Below are positions 55,490-64,000 of a stretch of 64,000 bases of DNA, in pieces. Below the pieces are notes generated by a model. That model ran no database searches. It worked only from the letters and a program-made list of their open reading frames with translations, and was not told the origin of the DNA. Within the stretch, counting starts at the first letter, position 1. Every line of letters starts with the position of its first letter. Source of the stretch: CAYOEV01 sp964403075 (GTDB taxonomy: Bacteria; Bacteroidota; Bacteroidia; Cytophagales; Cyclobacteriaceae); the NCBI GenBank assembly GCA_964403075.1, contig CAYOEV010000002.1:80224-144223 (forward strand), written 5' to 3'. A program made the translations under genes and the position numbers.

Positions 55490-56769
55490 TCAAGATTTTT
55501 ATAAATTTCCCCTGCCTTCATAACGAAAACTACATTTTTTGTGGCCTGAATTTCCTCCAGCGGGTTTTTAGAGGTAGCTACCAAATCTGCGACATAACCG
55601 GCTTTCACCTGCCCAAGCTCCTCTTCCATGGATAATACCCTCGCGGCAACCGAAGTGGCACATTGGATGGCCTTCATCTCAGGCATCCCTCCTTCTACCA
55701 TGTACGCGAACTCCCGGGCATTGTCGCCATGCCTGAAAACGCCTGCATCCGTACCGAACGCAATGGGCACACCCCGCTTGTACGCCTTTGCGAAAGTACC
55801 CAGAATCTGAGGACCAACTTCCAGGGCTTTTTTAGCCACCATGTCCGGATAGAAACCTTCAATTTTGGCCTTCTCTTCCACTTCCTTTCCTGCGGTAATG
55901 GTGGGGATGAGGAAGGCCTTGTATTGTTTCATCAGATCCATGGTCTCCTCACTCATGTAAGTGCCATGCTCGATGGTCAATACACCTGCCCTTATGGCGC
56001 GCTGCATGCCCTCATCGCCGTGCGCGTGGGCGGCCACATGAAAACCCAGATCGGTGGCAGCGCTGACAATGGCAGCTATTTCTTCTTCCTTAAAATGTGC
56101 GCCGGTACCGTCGCTGGCCACACTTAATACCCCGCCCGTCGCAGTGATCTTGATGAGATCCGCACCGTTTTTGTACCGTTGCCGCACGGCCTTGTAGGCA
56201 TCTGACGTTCCGTTGACCACCCCCATTTTCGGGCCTGGATTGCCCTGTAAGTCGTCTCGGTAACCATTGGTGGGATCGGCATGACCTCCGGTTATGGCCA
56301 GACTTCGCTCGGCTGTAAATACGCGCGGCCCGACGACAAGTCCCTTTTTAATCGCATTTTTCAAGGCCACGTTCACGCCCGTACCACCCACATCTCGCAC
56401 CGTCGTAAAACCGGCCATAAGCGTGCGTCTGGCAATATCAGCTGCTTCAAACGCTTTGTCCGCCGGATTTAGCTGAAATTCTTTTAAATAACTGTCCGGA
56501 CCGGGATCCCCTTCCATGTGCACGTGCAGATCGATCCACCCCGGCATGACAGTGGCTGACTTTAAATCGATGTATTGATCGTTTGGATCAGGTGGGCTGT
56601 ATCCTTTGATGACCTCCTGGATCAGGCCTCCTTTGATGATGAGGGTCATTTCAGTACTTGCCTTGTCAGTTACACCATCTATCAAAGTACCGGCATGAAT
56701 CACCGTTTGTTGTGCATGAATCAGCAATACCGAAGCAATGCAGGTAAGGAATGCGAAAAGCAATTTCAA
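55486..56769 (-). CDS. Exported amidohydrolase (imidazolonepropionase-like)
   Basis: A 427-residue metal-dependent hydrolase with a signal peptide (about 1-19). The zinc ligands of the amidohydrolase superfamily are visible: DLHVHMEG, AAHAHGDEGM, IEHGTYM and FGTDAGVF. The group includes peptidases and prolidase-like enzymes that act in the periplasm; the substrate is not evident. A small membrane protein gene lies 30 bp upstream on the same strand and may be cotranscribed. Confidence 0.9.
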   Translation of the reverse strand: MKLLFAFLTCIASVLLIHAQQTVIHAGTLIDGVTDKASTEMTLIIKGGLIQEVIKGYSPPDPNDQYIDLKSATVMPGWIDLHVHMEGDPGPDSYLKEFQLNPADKAFEAADIARRTLMAGFTTVRDVGGTGVNVALKNAIKKGLVVGPRVFTAERSLAITGGHADPTNGYRDDLQGNPGPKMGVVNGTSDAYKAVRQRYKNGADLIKITATGGVLSVASDGTGAHFKEEEIAAIVSAATDLGFHVAAHAHGDEGMQRAIRAGVLTIEHGTYMSEETMDLMKQYKAFLIPTITAGKEVEEKAKIEGFYPDMVAKKALEVGPQILGTFAKAYKRGVPIAFGTDAGVFRHGDNAREFAYMVEGGMPEMKAIQCATSVAARVLSMEEELGQVKAGYVADLVATSKNPLEEIQATKNVVFVMKAGEIYKNLD

Positions 56770-56799
56770 GACTTATTCATTTTTGGTTCAGGATCCAAG

Positions 56800-57048
56800 C
56801 TAGACCTTTTTTTTTAGAAATGAAGCCCCCAAGGCGTAGATGGACAGCCCAATCAACACCAACCACGGGACACCATGCAAAAACAGGTCGAACCAGTCAA
56901 TGGGTTGCATGCCTGTGGCTCCCCCCACGACCCACTTGACCTTTCCAACAAGGTGTGGCGGATTAAAAGGGGCCAGGCCAAGAGTTAAGGAACTGATAAT
57001 GGCATAACGCCACCAGCTGCCGGGAATACCATTTGATCGTTTATTCAT
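56800..57048 (-). CDS. Small integral membrane protein
   Basis: An 82-residue protein with two hydrophobic segments (YAIISSLTLGLAPFNPP and LHGVPWLVLIGLSIYAL) joined by a polar loop with VGKVKWVVGGATGM. The PFNPPHLVGK and HGVPW motifs look like a conserved RND/membrane accessory family in the phylum, but I cannot name it. It is 30 bp upstream of the amidohydrolase on the same strand. Confidence 0.72.
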   Translation of the reverse strand: MNKRSNGIPGSWWRYAIISSLTLGLAPFNPPHLVGKVKWVVGGATGMQPIDWFDLFLHGVPWLVLIGLSIYALGASFLKKKV

Positions 57049-57297
57049 TCAGAATGCCAAAAAAAAGCTGGCTGAAGTAAAAGTGAAAAATTCAAAAAAT
57101 ACACACTGCCTGGACAAAAGTCCGAACCCGGGCCAAAGAACAACCCCCATGCTGTACCACGAAAATTCGCACAGACTCCAGTGTCGGTTACGTTTTCAAT
57201 AACTGAATCATGAGCAGAAAGGCCCTGAACCCCGCTTGATTTTACATGCCCCTGATTCAAAGACTTTTAGCAAAAATGGATTTTATCAGGAACCAGG

Positions 57298-57498
57298 TCA
57301 GGACTTCCTGGTCCGTATGCCAACGGCCGCCCAGATGGGACAAAAATTGATTAGCGCCGTCAACAGTAACACACCGCCAATGACCAAAAGTAGGATACCG
57401 ATTGTTCCGGTGACCACACCTGTGAAATACATGACAGCTACTACGATGGCAAAAAGTATTCTAAATACTTTATCTGCAGGTCCAATATTCTTTTTCAT
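57298..57498 (-). CDS. DUF2892 / YgaP-type transmembrane protein
   Basis: A 66-residue protein from ATG 57498 (MKKNIGPADKVFRIL); an ATG two codons earlier is possible. The sequence has two hydrophobic segments with a Cys in ALINFCPIWA, the classic DUF2892 pattern in which IG-x-x-DR/K-x-x-R precedes the first helix. Such small membrane proteins sometimes carry rhodanese domains elsewhere; here it is the membrane unit alone. Divergent from 57554. Confidence 0.85.
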   Translation of the reverse strand: MKKNIGPADKVFRILFAIVVAVMYFTGVVTGTIGILLLVIGGVLLLTALINFCPIWAAVGIRTRKS

Positions 57499-57553
57499 AT
57501 TCATAAAGTTACTTTGTCAAATTTGGGATATTTAATTTTCATCTACCGTAACA

Positions 57554-57865
57554 ATGGTCACGTTAAAAACTGATATCTACCCAAGTTGGCTACTTTTTCT
57601 AGGCATTTTGGGTCTGCCAATGTACGCACCAGCGCAGAGTGAGACACTTCTTACCTATGAGAGGAAGACAACGCATATCCCCGAGAAAGGTATCGAGGCG
57701 ATTGACCTGAGTCCTGCTGCAGACCACCTGGCAGTGGCGCTTGACAATGAAATATTTGTCTATACTTATCCTTCTTTGGATCTGGTGGCACAATGGCGCA
57801 CAAACACCCACATCGTGAAAGTAAAACCGGAAAATGACTTTGTCTTATGGCGATTAAACCCCTGA
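57554..57865 (+). CDS. Small exported protein, propeller-blade-like
   Basis: A 103-residue protein with a signal peptide (cleavage near APAQ, residue 28) and one blade-like motif (IEAIDLSPAADHLAVAL, then YTYPSLDLVAQWRT), reminiscent of a single WD40 repeat from a longer propeller. The protein ends just as a second blade would begin, so it may be truncated. It overlaps the next gene by 19 bp and was probably once part of a longer cargo. Confidence 0.55.
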   Translation: MVTLKTDIYPSWLLFLGILGLPMYAPAQSETLLTYERKTTHIPEKGIEAIDLSPAADHLAVALDNEIFVYTYPSLDLVAQWRTNTHIVKVKPENDFVLWRLNP

Positions 57866-58440
57866 TACGCGTCAAGACTTGCGGACTGCTGGCAATCGGG
57901 CTGCTCTTTTGGACTGAAACCGCCCATGGCCAGACGCGGTCTACCCTTCAGATGGACGAAATATCCGTCTACTTCGCCGAGCAAGGCTACCTCCTGCTGG
58001 ACAGTAACCGATGGAACATTGACCCCGAGCTTTTCCCACTAGAAAACGACCAGTTTTTTTACATCAGTTACGCCTATGAAAACGAAACCATCAACAAGCG
58101 CTTATTTGCCCTTGACCGATCGCTGCTAGTGACCCGCTACGATCTGTTTCGGATAGATGGCCAACCCATCGAGCCGCAGGATACACGCGATTTCGAATTG
58201 TTTTACTACATCATGGACGAAAAAAGATCGGAAAAAGTCACCAATCTCAAGCTTACCGTACTGCCCCTGCCCAAGCTGAAATACGACATCCGCACCATGA
58301 TCAAACAATACCACATGGAAGGTAGGCCTGCCGAACAGACGGCCCGTGCCATCGCCAACGTATGGAAAACCAGATACGGCAATGTGGACCTGTCCGCCTT
58401 GCAGCGATTGGTGGAAATGGTACAAAAGGAACAACCTTGA
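57847..58440 (+). CDS. Exported protein of unknown family
   Basis: A 197-residue protein with a signal peptide (about 1-29, ending AHGQ). The mature part is mixed, with YFAEQGYLLLDS, FYISYAYENE and a C-terminal helix-rich segment. No domain is recognised. It begins 19 bp inside 57554-57865 and ends one base before the flavoprotein gene, so all three are cotranscribed. Confidence 0.65.
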   Translation: MAIKPLIRVKTCGLLAIGLLFWTETAHGQTRSTLQMDEISVYFAEQGYLLLDSNRWNIDPELFPLENDQFFYISYAYENETINKRLFALDRSLLVTRYDLFRIDGQPIEPQDTRDFELFYYIMDEKRSEKVTNLKLTVLPLPKLKYDIRTMIKQYHMEGRPAEQTARAIANVWKTRYGNVDLSALQRLVEMVQKEQP

Positions 58441-58441
58441 C

Positions 58442-59686
58442 ATGATGAAGTCTGATGTGCTCATTATCGGAGGGGGTGCCGCCGGTTTTTTTACGGCCAT
58501 CAACCTGGCAGAAAAGGTCTCAGGGTTGCAAATCACCATCCTTGAAAAATCGCAGCAAACACTGGGTAAGGTGAAAGTATCCGGTGGGGGCAGGTGCAAC
58601 GTGACCAACGGGCGCCAACAACCTTCGGAATTGGTCAAATTTTATCCACGCGGACAGAAAAAGTTACTGCCCCTTTTCGAACAGTTCAGTACGGCCAGCA
58701 TGGTGGATTGGCTGGAAGCGCATGGCGTGTCTACGTACACCGAGGCCGACTTACGCACTTTCCCAACCACCAACAAGTCCCAAACCATCATCGACTGCTT
58801 TTGGGCGCTGGTCAAAAAACACCAGATCCGGGTGGAAACGGGAGTGGCGATGACAGGGCTGCGGCCGCAAGGTGCTGACTGGGTGGTGGCTACCAATCAG
58901 GGAGAATTCCATGGAAACCGCCTCATCCTGGCCACTGGCAGCTCAACCAATGTGTGGCAGCAATTGGCAAATCTTGGACTGGATATACACCCACCTGTAC
59001 CGTCACTTTTCACTTTTAATATTACAGACAGCCGGCTGGAAGGCCTGTCGGGCATCTCATTCCCCGAAGCCCGGGTGAGGGTGGCAAAACAAAAGCTGGA
59101 AGCAGCCGGTCCGCTGTTGATCACGCATTGGGGACTGAGTGGTCCGGCCATATTGAAACTGTCTTCATGGGGCGCGCGCGAGCTACACGATGTGCACTAC
59201 CAGTTTGAAATGCTCATCAACTACCTGGGTAACCAAAGAGATGAGGAAACCAGGCGATCGCTTCAGGCCTACAAAACCGACCACCCGAAAAGAAAAATTA
59301 GCACGCACCCCCTGTTTGAGTTACCCACCCGTTTTTGGCAACAGATCACCAGCTACTGTGGCATTGATGAAGCACAACAGTTCGCCGAACTCACAAAAAA
59401 GCAGATGAACAAACTCATCGAAGAGCTCATTCAAGGCCGCTATTCCGTAAATGGTAAAAGTACTTTCAAAGAAGAATTCGTTACCAGTGGTGGGGTGGCG
59501 CTGCATGAATTGGACTTGAGCACTTTTGAATGTAAGCGATTTCCCAACCTCTTCCTGGCAGGTGAGGTGGTAGATATCGATGCCTTGACGGGAGGATTCA
59601 ACTTTCAGGCCTGCTGGTCAGCGGGGTGGATACTGGCAGAGTACCTCAGTGGCATCACCGAGCCCCAAATGACCACGAACAAATAG
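58442..59686 (+). CDS. HI0933-family NAD(P)/FAD-dependent oxidoreductase
   Basis: About 414 residues from the ATG at 58442; the in-frame ATG at 58346 would overlap 95 bp of the previous gene and precede the Rossmann strand with non-flavoprotein sequence. The start VLIIGGGAAGFFTAI is the FAD site, KVKVSGGGRCNVTN is the HI0933 family signature, and the C-terminus has FLAGEVVDIDALTGGFNFQ. Family function is not firmly known; a role as a flavin oxidase of a nucleoside-like substrate has been suggested. Confidence 0.9.
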   Translation: MMKSDVLIIGGGAAGFFTAINLAEKVSGLQITILEKSQQTLGKVKVSGGGRCNVTNGRQQPSELVKFYPRGQKKLLPLFEQFSTASMVDWLEAHGVSTYTEADLRTFPTTNKSQTIIDCFWALVKKHQIRVETGVAMTGLRPQGADWVVATNQGEFHGNRLILATGSSTNVWQQLANLGLDIHPPVPSLFTFNITDSRLEGLSGISFPEARVRVAKQKLEAAGPLLITHWGLSGPAILKLSSWGARELHDVHYQFEMLINYLGNQRDEETRRSLQAYKTDHPKRKISTHPLFELPTRFWQQITSYCGIDEAQQFAELTKKQMNKLIEELIQGRYSVNGKSTFKEEFVTSGGVALHELDLSTFECKRFPNLFLAGEVVDIDALTGGFNFQACWSAGWILAEYLSGITEPQMTTNK

Positions 59687-59934
59687 CGCTCACATTCACA
59701 AAATGCGGCTGAAAGTTTTCTTGTAACAAATATTGAAAGCTCCAAAAGCCATGGCTCGGCAACGGAAGGTGAGAACGGATTTTTTTTTGTCTATTTATAA
59801 TTACCTGACTAATTAACCCTTCAATAGAGAGAGAATTTAGCATCCCACCCGACGAAGAAGGTTTTAATTCTGTCAACTGTGCGACGCTGGAGATTTGAAA
59901 AACACCTTATTCTTGTAGAGACCTTTTTTATCAC

Positions 59935-60603
59935 ATGAAGATCGCGCTGCTTTTTTTTAGTCGTTCCGCTCAATCGGAAAGCCAGTATAAAACCTGGCGA
60001 CCGGCACAGCAGCAAAATGCGCAGGTGGCTCATCTGCTCATCAATCGTTCGCTGGGTACACTCAAGCATTCAGGTTTCCCGGTTTTTCATGTGGATGAAA
60101 ACTGCCAGGAGGGAGCCACTTTTGGTGAGCGATTGAGACACGCCTACCAAACCGTATTTGATCAGGGTTACGATGCGGTGGTAGCTTTTGGCAATGACAC
60201 CACCAGCCTCGACGGCATCAATTGGCGCGACATTGAACATCAATTGGCCCGGCATGACCTCATTTTCGGGGGCACCCAACGAGGTGGTACCTATGTGCTG
60301 GGACTCAATAAAAAAACCTTTGATCAACTGGACTTTGATCAGCTGCCCTGGCAAACCCGGCAACTGCTGGGCAGTCTGCGCAAGTGGGCCAAAGAAAGTC
60401 AACAAGGCACACATGAATATCCAGTGAGGTGGGAACTCAATGATGCCCAAGACCTGCACCTTTTTCTCAAACTGCAAAGCCATACCGACTTTTCCCGGCT
60501 CTACAAACAACTCTGGACGTCCATTCCTACTCATTACCCCCCTGTTTCTTTACCCTTACGATCGGTTCGCGTAAAGCAGGGCCTACCTCCAAGAGCCCCC
60601 TGA
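59935..60603 (+). CDS. DUF2064-type GT-A-fold protein
   Basis: A 222-residue protein with a Rossmann-like start (KIALLFFSRSAQSE), a central GNDTTSL segment at the nucleotide-binding DXD-like position and a C-terminal helical region. This fits DUF2064 (arsenosugar-type glycosyltransferase-like) proteins, although the acidic motif is altered from GQDSP. Function is inferred from fold only. A 248 bp gap before it contains no other gene or terminator. Confidence 0.7.
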   Translation: MKIALLFFSRSAQSESQYKTWRPAQQQNAQVAHLLINRSLGTLKHSGFPVFHVDENCQEGATFGERLRHAYQTVFDQGYDAVVAFGNDTTSLDGINWRDIEHQLARHDLIFGGTQRGGTYVLGLNKKTFDQLDFDQLPWQTRQLLGSLRKWAKESQQGTHEYPVRWELNDAQDLHLFLKLQSHTDFSRLYKQLWTSIPTHYPPVSLPLRSVRVKQGLPPRAP

Positions 60604-60665
60604 CCCGGCACTTGATCGGTCCGTTTTCCTAACCCTTTTTTTCACAACCATTACACCATCTAATC

Positions 60666-63662
60666 ATGAAAAAATTTTTCATCGCGGGGCTGTTTGTCCT
60701 TACCGGACAGCTGGCGCTCGCACAGGCATCCCTGGAAATCACCCTATTAGACAGCTCAAAGGCCCCCGTATCTTTTCATCCGGTAGAAATAATCAATCCA
60801 TCCATTGGCTTCAGTCAGCAGGCACTCTCCACCGTCAATGGGAAAGTCCGTCTGGATGGACTATCTACCTCGGGCACGTATTCGGTGGTCCCGGCAGAAA
60901 GTGATTTTTACAATGCCGCTGCCATTCAGGGCATTTCATTGACTTCAGACAAGACCACCAGCATCACCCTGACCATGGGTCAAAAAACGGTGGCATTGGA
61001 AGGTGTCACCGTCGTGGCCGATGCGTACCAAACCATCAATGCCACAGATGCGGAAGTAGCCTCTGAATTAACAGCCAGAGAAATCCAACAACTACCCGTT
61101 GAAGGCAGGGACATCACCCGCACGCTTTACCGATTGCCCAACATCACCCAGGCCACCGGTTTTTTCCCGGAGGCGCCAAACGTGGCCATCAATGGGGCCA
61201 ATGCCCTTTACACCAACTATCAGATCGATGGACTGGAGAATAACGAAAATTTCCTCGGTGGCCAGCGCTTCAACATCCCCATCGGGTTTACGAAAAACAT
61301 CACGGCGCTGACCAATAATTTTAGCGCAGAACATGGACTCACCTCCAACGGCATCATCAATATCACTACCAAATCAGGTACCAATGACCTGAGCGGAGAA
61401 GCCTTCTATGTAGTAAGGCCCGGTCCGCCACTGGATGCCTCCTCTCCTTTTGCCCAGCGTGACCTATCCGGCAATCAGGTCAAAGATGGCTTCCAGAGGC
61501 ATCAGGTAGGTTTCGGCGTGGGCGGACCTATCATTAAGGATAAAACCTTCTATTTTGTGAATGTAGAGCACACCACAGATCTCAAAGACAACTTGCTCAA
61601 TGTGCCCGAACTGGGGATCAACGAGACAGTAGAAGGCACCAACCGGTTTACCTACCTGTCTGGAAAAATTGATCATTACTGGTCGAAGAAATTTCGCTCT
61701 TCGTTACGTGTAAATCGGGGGATAGTGAATATTGAGCGACAGGGCGGCGGCCTCGAAGGTGGCGTTACGTTTCCTTCTGCCGGTAATCAGCAAGACCGTC
61801 TTTCCTGGAATGTGGCTTTGAAAAACACCTACAATTCAGAAAACTTCACGTACGAAGCCAATTATCAATACGGCACATTTAGTTGGAATTACGCCAATCC
61901 GGAAAACAATGACAGTCCTGATGTGACGGTCATAGGCGCTGGTGGCACCACCGTGGCCGTATTGGGTCACCCCGGCTTTGTATTTGATGAAATGGAGCGT
62001 TCTCATGTGTTCCAGCAAAAGCTGTCCTTCCTGCGCAAAGACCACTTGATTAAAGTAGGCGGGCAGCTGCGAAGCTCCGGGTATGAATTGTTCGGGGGCG
62101 GCAATCCGAATGGGAGCTACCTCGTCACCCTTAGCCAGGCGCAGGAAGATCAAATCGCCGCCAGCAACATCGGCAGCAGCCTGGCTCCTGAAGACATACC
62201 TTCGGATGTCACCGTCAATAATTATGGTGTAGAACTAAGACCGAACGCATTCGAAAAGCGACAGCAAATATTTTCCCTATACGCAGAAGACCAATGGACC
62301 CTATCCAGCCGGTTAAATGTAAATGTTGGCCTCAGATGGGATTATGACAACCTGTCCAAAGGGGGGGGCGACGAAGGCGATTTCAACAACATCGCCCCTC
62401 GGCTTAGTGCCAACTACAAAATAAATGAGCGTTCTTCCATTCGTGCGGGTTACGGCATTTATTACGACAAAGTCTTGTACGCCATCTACAGCGATGCGCT
62501 TCAATTCAATTCCAACTCAGCCGATTATCGACAGCAACTGCAGGCGCTCATTGAACAGGGCATCCTGCCGGCTAATACCGACATCAATGCGGTAACCAAT
62601 GAAGGCAACCTCGTAGCCAATGTGGCCAATGCAACCTATTTGGATGGACCCTCTGCAGCGTCGCTACAGGGGCAGCGGGAAGATGTTTTTCAAAATGAAT
62701 TGCGCATCTTAAATCCCAATGGCTATGACAACCCCTTCAGCCATCAGTTCATGCTCGGCTACCAAAGAAGGGTCAGTGACGAATTGATCTTCTACGTAGA
62801 CGGGATGTACAACCGGTCGTTCAATCTGTTTCGATTGCGCAACCTGAATGCGCCAGGGCCCTACCCACTGGATGATCCGGACAATACCGTGGTACGCACC
62901 ACCAGTGAAGCAGACCTTACCCGACCCATTCCCATCCTGGAAGATGGCACGGGCAATTATGCCTTGGTGGCCGGCGATACTTTACGTGGAATCGCCCGAA
63001 ACGTGGTGATGACCGAAGCCAAAGGAAAGTCGGAATACCTGGCCTTGAATTTTACCATGCAAAAAGTTCGTGGCACGGACAACTACGCCTACCGGCTGAT
63101 GTACACGCTATCCCGCCTGGAAAACAATACCGAGGACATCAACTTCCGCGCCCAGGATGCCAACAATTTTTCCACGGAATGGGGGCCTTCCATCAATGAC
63201 CGCACCCACCTGATCAATGGCATATTTAATTATTTTCCTTTTAACAATACTTCCTTTACGCTGGCGGGTCTGCTGCAAAGTGGTCAGCCAATAAACCGTA
63301 TTCCAGATGCGGACAGATATGGCGGCACCACAGACCTAAATGGAGATGGCCGCGCGTTTGGTGATGCGTATGTGGGCAATAGCGATCGATCGCCTGGGGC
63401 CTCCAGAAACTCCGATAGACTGCCCTGGTCCGCCACCTTCGACATCAGCCTTTACCAGACTTTCTCTGTGAGTGACCAATCGAAGATTGAACTGGGGGCA
63501 CAAATATTCAACGTGTTCAACGCCGAAAACCTAAGCGGCTACAGCAACAACGCCACGCAAAGCAACCAGGTGCAGCCCGGACCGGAAAGCTCAGGTGTGT
63601 TGATTACCCGAAACAGCGCCCCCCCGCGGCAGTTTCAGTTTTCATTGCGCTATTTATTTTGA
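60666..63662 (+). CDS. Oar-like TonB-dependent receptor
   Basis: A 998-residue outer-membrane receptor. Signal peptide (about 1-20), a carboxypeptidase-regulatory-like N-terminal domain (about 22-110), a plug domain (about 120-230 with IQQLPVEGRDITRTLYRLPN and NIPIGFTKNITAL) and a large beta-barrel ending in QFQFSLRYLF, with the C-terminal Phe expected for outer-membrane insertion. It transports a ligand across the outer membrane with TonB energy; the ligand is unknown. The next gene encodes a YnjB-like binding lipoprotein, 11 bp downstream, which hints at uptake of the same molecule. Confidence 0.9.
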   Translation: MKKFFIAGLFVLTGQLALAQASLEITLLDSSKAPVSFHPVEIINPSIGFSQQALSTVNGKVRLDGLSTSGTYSVVPAESDFYNAAAIQGISLTSDKTTSITLTMGQKTVALEGVTVVADAYQTINATDAEVASELTAREIQQLPVEGRDITRTLYRLPNITQATGFFPEAPNVAINGANALYTNYQIDGLENNENFLGGQRFNIPIGFTKNITALTNNFSAEHGLTSNGIINITTKSGTNDLSGEAFYVVRPGPPLDASSPFAQRDLSGNQVKDGFQRHQVGFGVGGPIIKDKTFYFVNVEHTTDLKDNLLNVPELGINETVEGTNRFTYLSGKIDHYWSKKFRSSLRVNRGIVNIERQGGGLEGGVTFPSAGNQQDRLSWNVALKNTYNSENFTYEANYQYGTFSWNYANPENNDSPDVTVIGAGGTTVAVLGHPGFVFDEMERSHVFQQKLSFLRKDHLIKVGGQLRSSGYELFGGGNPNGSYLVTLSQAQEDQIAASNIGSSLAPEDIPSDVTVNNYGVELRPNAFEKRQQIFSLYAEDQWTLSSRLNVNVGLRWDYDNLSKGGGDEGDFNNIAPRLSANYKINERSSIRAGYGIYYDKVLYAIYSDALQFNSNSADYRQQLQALIEQGILPANTDINAVTNEGNLVANVANATYLDGPSAASLQGQREDVFQNELRILNPNGYDNPFSHQFMLGYQRRVSDELIFYVDGMYNRSFNLFRLRNLNAPGPYPLDDPDNTVVRTTSEADLTRPIPILEDGTGNYALVAGDTLRGIARNVVMTEAKGKSEYLALNFTMQKVRGTDNYAYRLMYTLSRLENNTEDINFRAQDANNFSTEWGPSINDRTHLINGIFNYFPFNNTSFTLAGLLQSGQPINRIPDADRYGGTTDLNGDGRAFGDAYVGNSDRSPGASRNSDRLPWSATFDISLYQTFSVSDQSKIELGAQIFNVFNAENLSGYSNNATQSNQVQPGPESSGVLITRNSAPPRQFQFSLRYLF

Positions 63663-63673
63663 TCAAGCAACCC

Positions 63674-64000
63674 ATGTGGATGAAATCTATTCATAGTCTC
63701 CTACTCCCCGTGCTGCTTGTGGCTTGCTCAACGCCAACAGAAAAAGCACAAGTGCCGGATGACTGGCCCGCCATTGTCGCACAGGCGGAAGGACAGTCCA
63801 TCAATATGATGATGTGGAAAGGAGATCCACTGATCAACCGGTACATGGAGAACTTTGTGGTGCCACAATTAAAGGATCGATACAATATCCAACTGAAAAT
63901 CGTGGCCGGACAGGGGTCCGAGATCGTGGGTACCCTCATGCCTGAAATAGAAGCCGGCAAAGCCGAAAGTGAGATAGATCTGGTTTGGATCAACGGCGAA
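63674..64000 (+). CDS. YnjB-like ABC-transporter substrate-binding lipoprotein (cut by window edge)
   Basis: The first 109 codons. A lipoprotein signal with lipobox LVAC is followed by a mature part with MWKGDPLINRYMENFV, YNIQLKIVAGQGSE and IDLVWINGE, which matches the N-terminal lobe of YnjB-type periplasmic binding proteins. These deliver a small solute to an inner-membrane permease. ATG 63674 or 63680 may be the start. It directly follows the TonB receptor gene. Confidence 0.8.
   Translation, partial: MWMKSIHSLLLPVLLVACSTPTEKAQVPDDWPAIVAQAEGQSINMMMWKGDPLINRYMENFVVPQLKDRYNIQLKIVAGQGSEIVGTLMPEIEAGKAESEIDLVWINGE

Noticed and set aside
57045..57260. 71-codon minus-strand frame upstream of the small membrane protein
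   Set aside because: No recognisable pattern; the region reads as ordinary intergenic DNA before 56800-57048.
1..64000. CRISPR arrays, insertion sequences, prophage, integrative elements
   Set aside because: No regularly spaced short repeats, transposase, integrase or phage gene was found. The single tRNA-Lys has no integrase beside it.

Overview
The window comes from a chromosome of a Bacteroidota bacterium, most likely a free-living gliding or marine Cytophagales-type organism. This rests on gene families, not a database search: type IX secretion system (T9SS) cargo with both type A and type B C-terminal sorting domains, a PorP/SprF outer-membrane protein, an IPExxxVDY-like protein beside pyruvate kinase, a DUF5686/carboxypeptidase-regulatory-like outer-membrane protein, several OmpA proteins with PD40 repeats, an Oar-like TonB-dependent receptor, and -7 boxes of the form TAnnTTTG. 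There is no rRNA, prophage, insertion sequence or CRISPR array. One tRNA gene (Lys, UUU) is present. Both ends are cut inside genes: murI on the left and an ABC-transporter binding lipoprotein on the right.

Layout. 0-5.5 kb: murI (partial), a DAO-type FAD oxidoreductase, an NhaC antiporter, pgk, the tRNA-modification enzyme TsaC/Sua5 and a 52-residue membrane peptide. 5.5-15.4 kb: a secretion/adhesion block. A three-gene minus-strand operon encodes a giant type B T9SS protein, a small exported beta-sandwich protein and a type A T9SS beta-propeller protein. It is divergent from a PorP/SprF protein, which is followed by a reading frame broken by one amber codon. 16-25.4 kb: core metabolism, with acpP-fabF-rnc-nadE on the minus strand, and on the plus strand an IPExxxVDY-like protein, pyk, a membrane acyltransferase-like protein and a Pif1-like helicase. 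25.4-34.9 kb: hslV, pyruvate dehydrogenase E2, an SRAP-fold protein that lacks its catalytic residues, an OmpA/PD40 protein, fabH, an M14-like lipoprotein, a DUF4407 protein and a ThuA lipoprotein.

35.0-42.6 kb is the most distinctive segment. Three overlapping plus-strand genes encode an OmpA/PD40 protein, an exported repeat protein with no recognised family, and an exported TPR-CHAT protein with an intact His/Cys caspase-like dyad. I infer an envelope-anchored sensor/protease module. 43.1-46.0 kb holds a SpoIIE-type phosphatase translationally coupled to a small protein, with a STAS-like protein opposite it, and two small overlapping minus-strand genes of unknown function: a candidate partner-switching locus. 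46.2-64 kb is mixed housekeeping and envelope genes: a flavin amine-oxidase-like enzyme, tRNA-Lys, a TPR/SH3 membrane protein, an SDR, a DUF5686 protein, rlmD, several small proteins conserved in the phylum, an exported amidohydrolase, an HI0933-type flavoprotein, a DUF2064 protein, and a TonB-dependent receptor followed by a YnjB-like binding lipoprotein.

Spacing is tight. Overlaps of 4-20 bp (nadE/rnc, pyk/22068, 37038/37051, 39073/39089, 44068/44071, 53914/53924, 57847/57865) indicate translational coupling. Long non-coding stretches lie at 42.6-43.1 kb and 47.7-48.2 kb.
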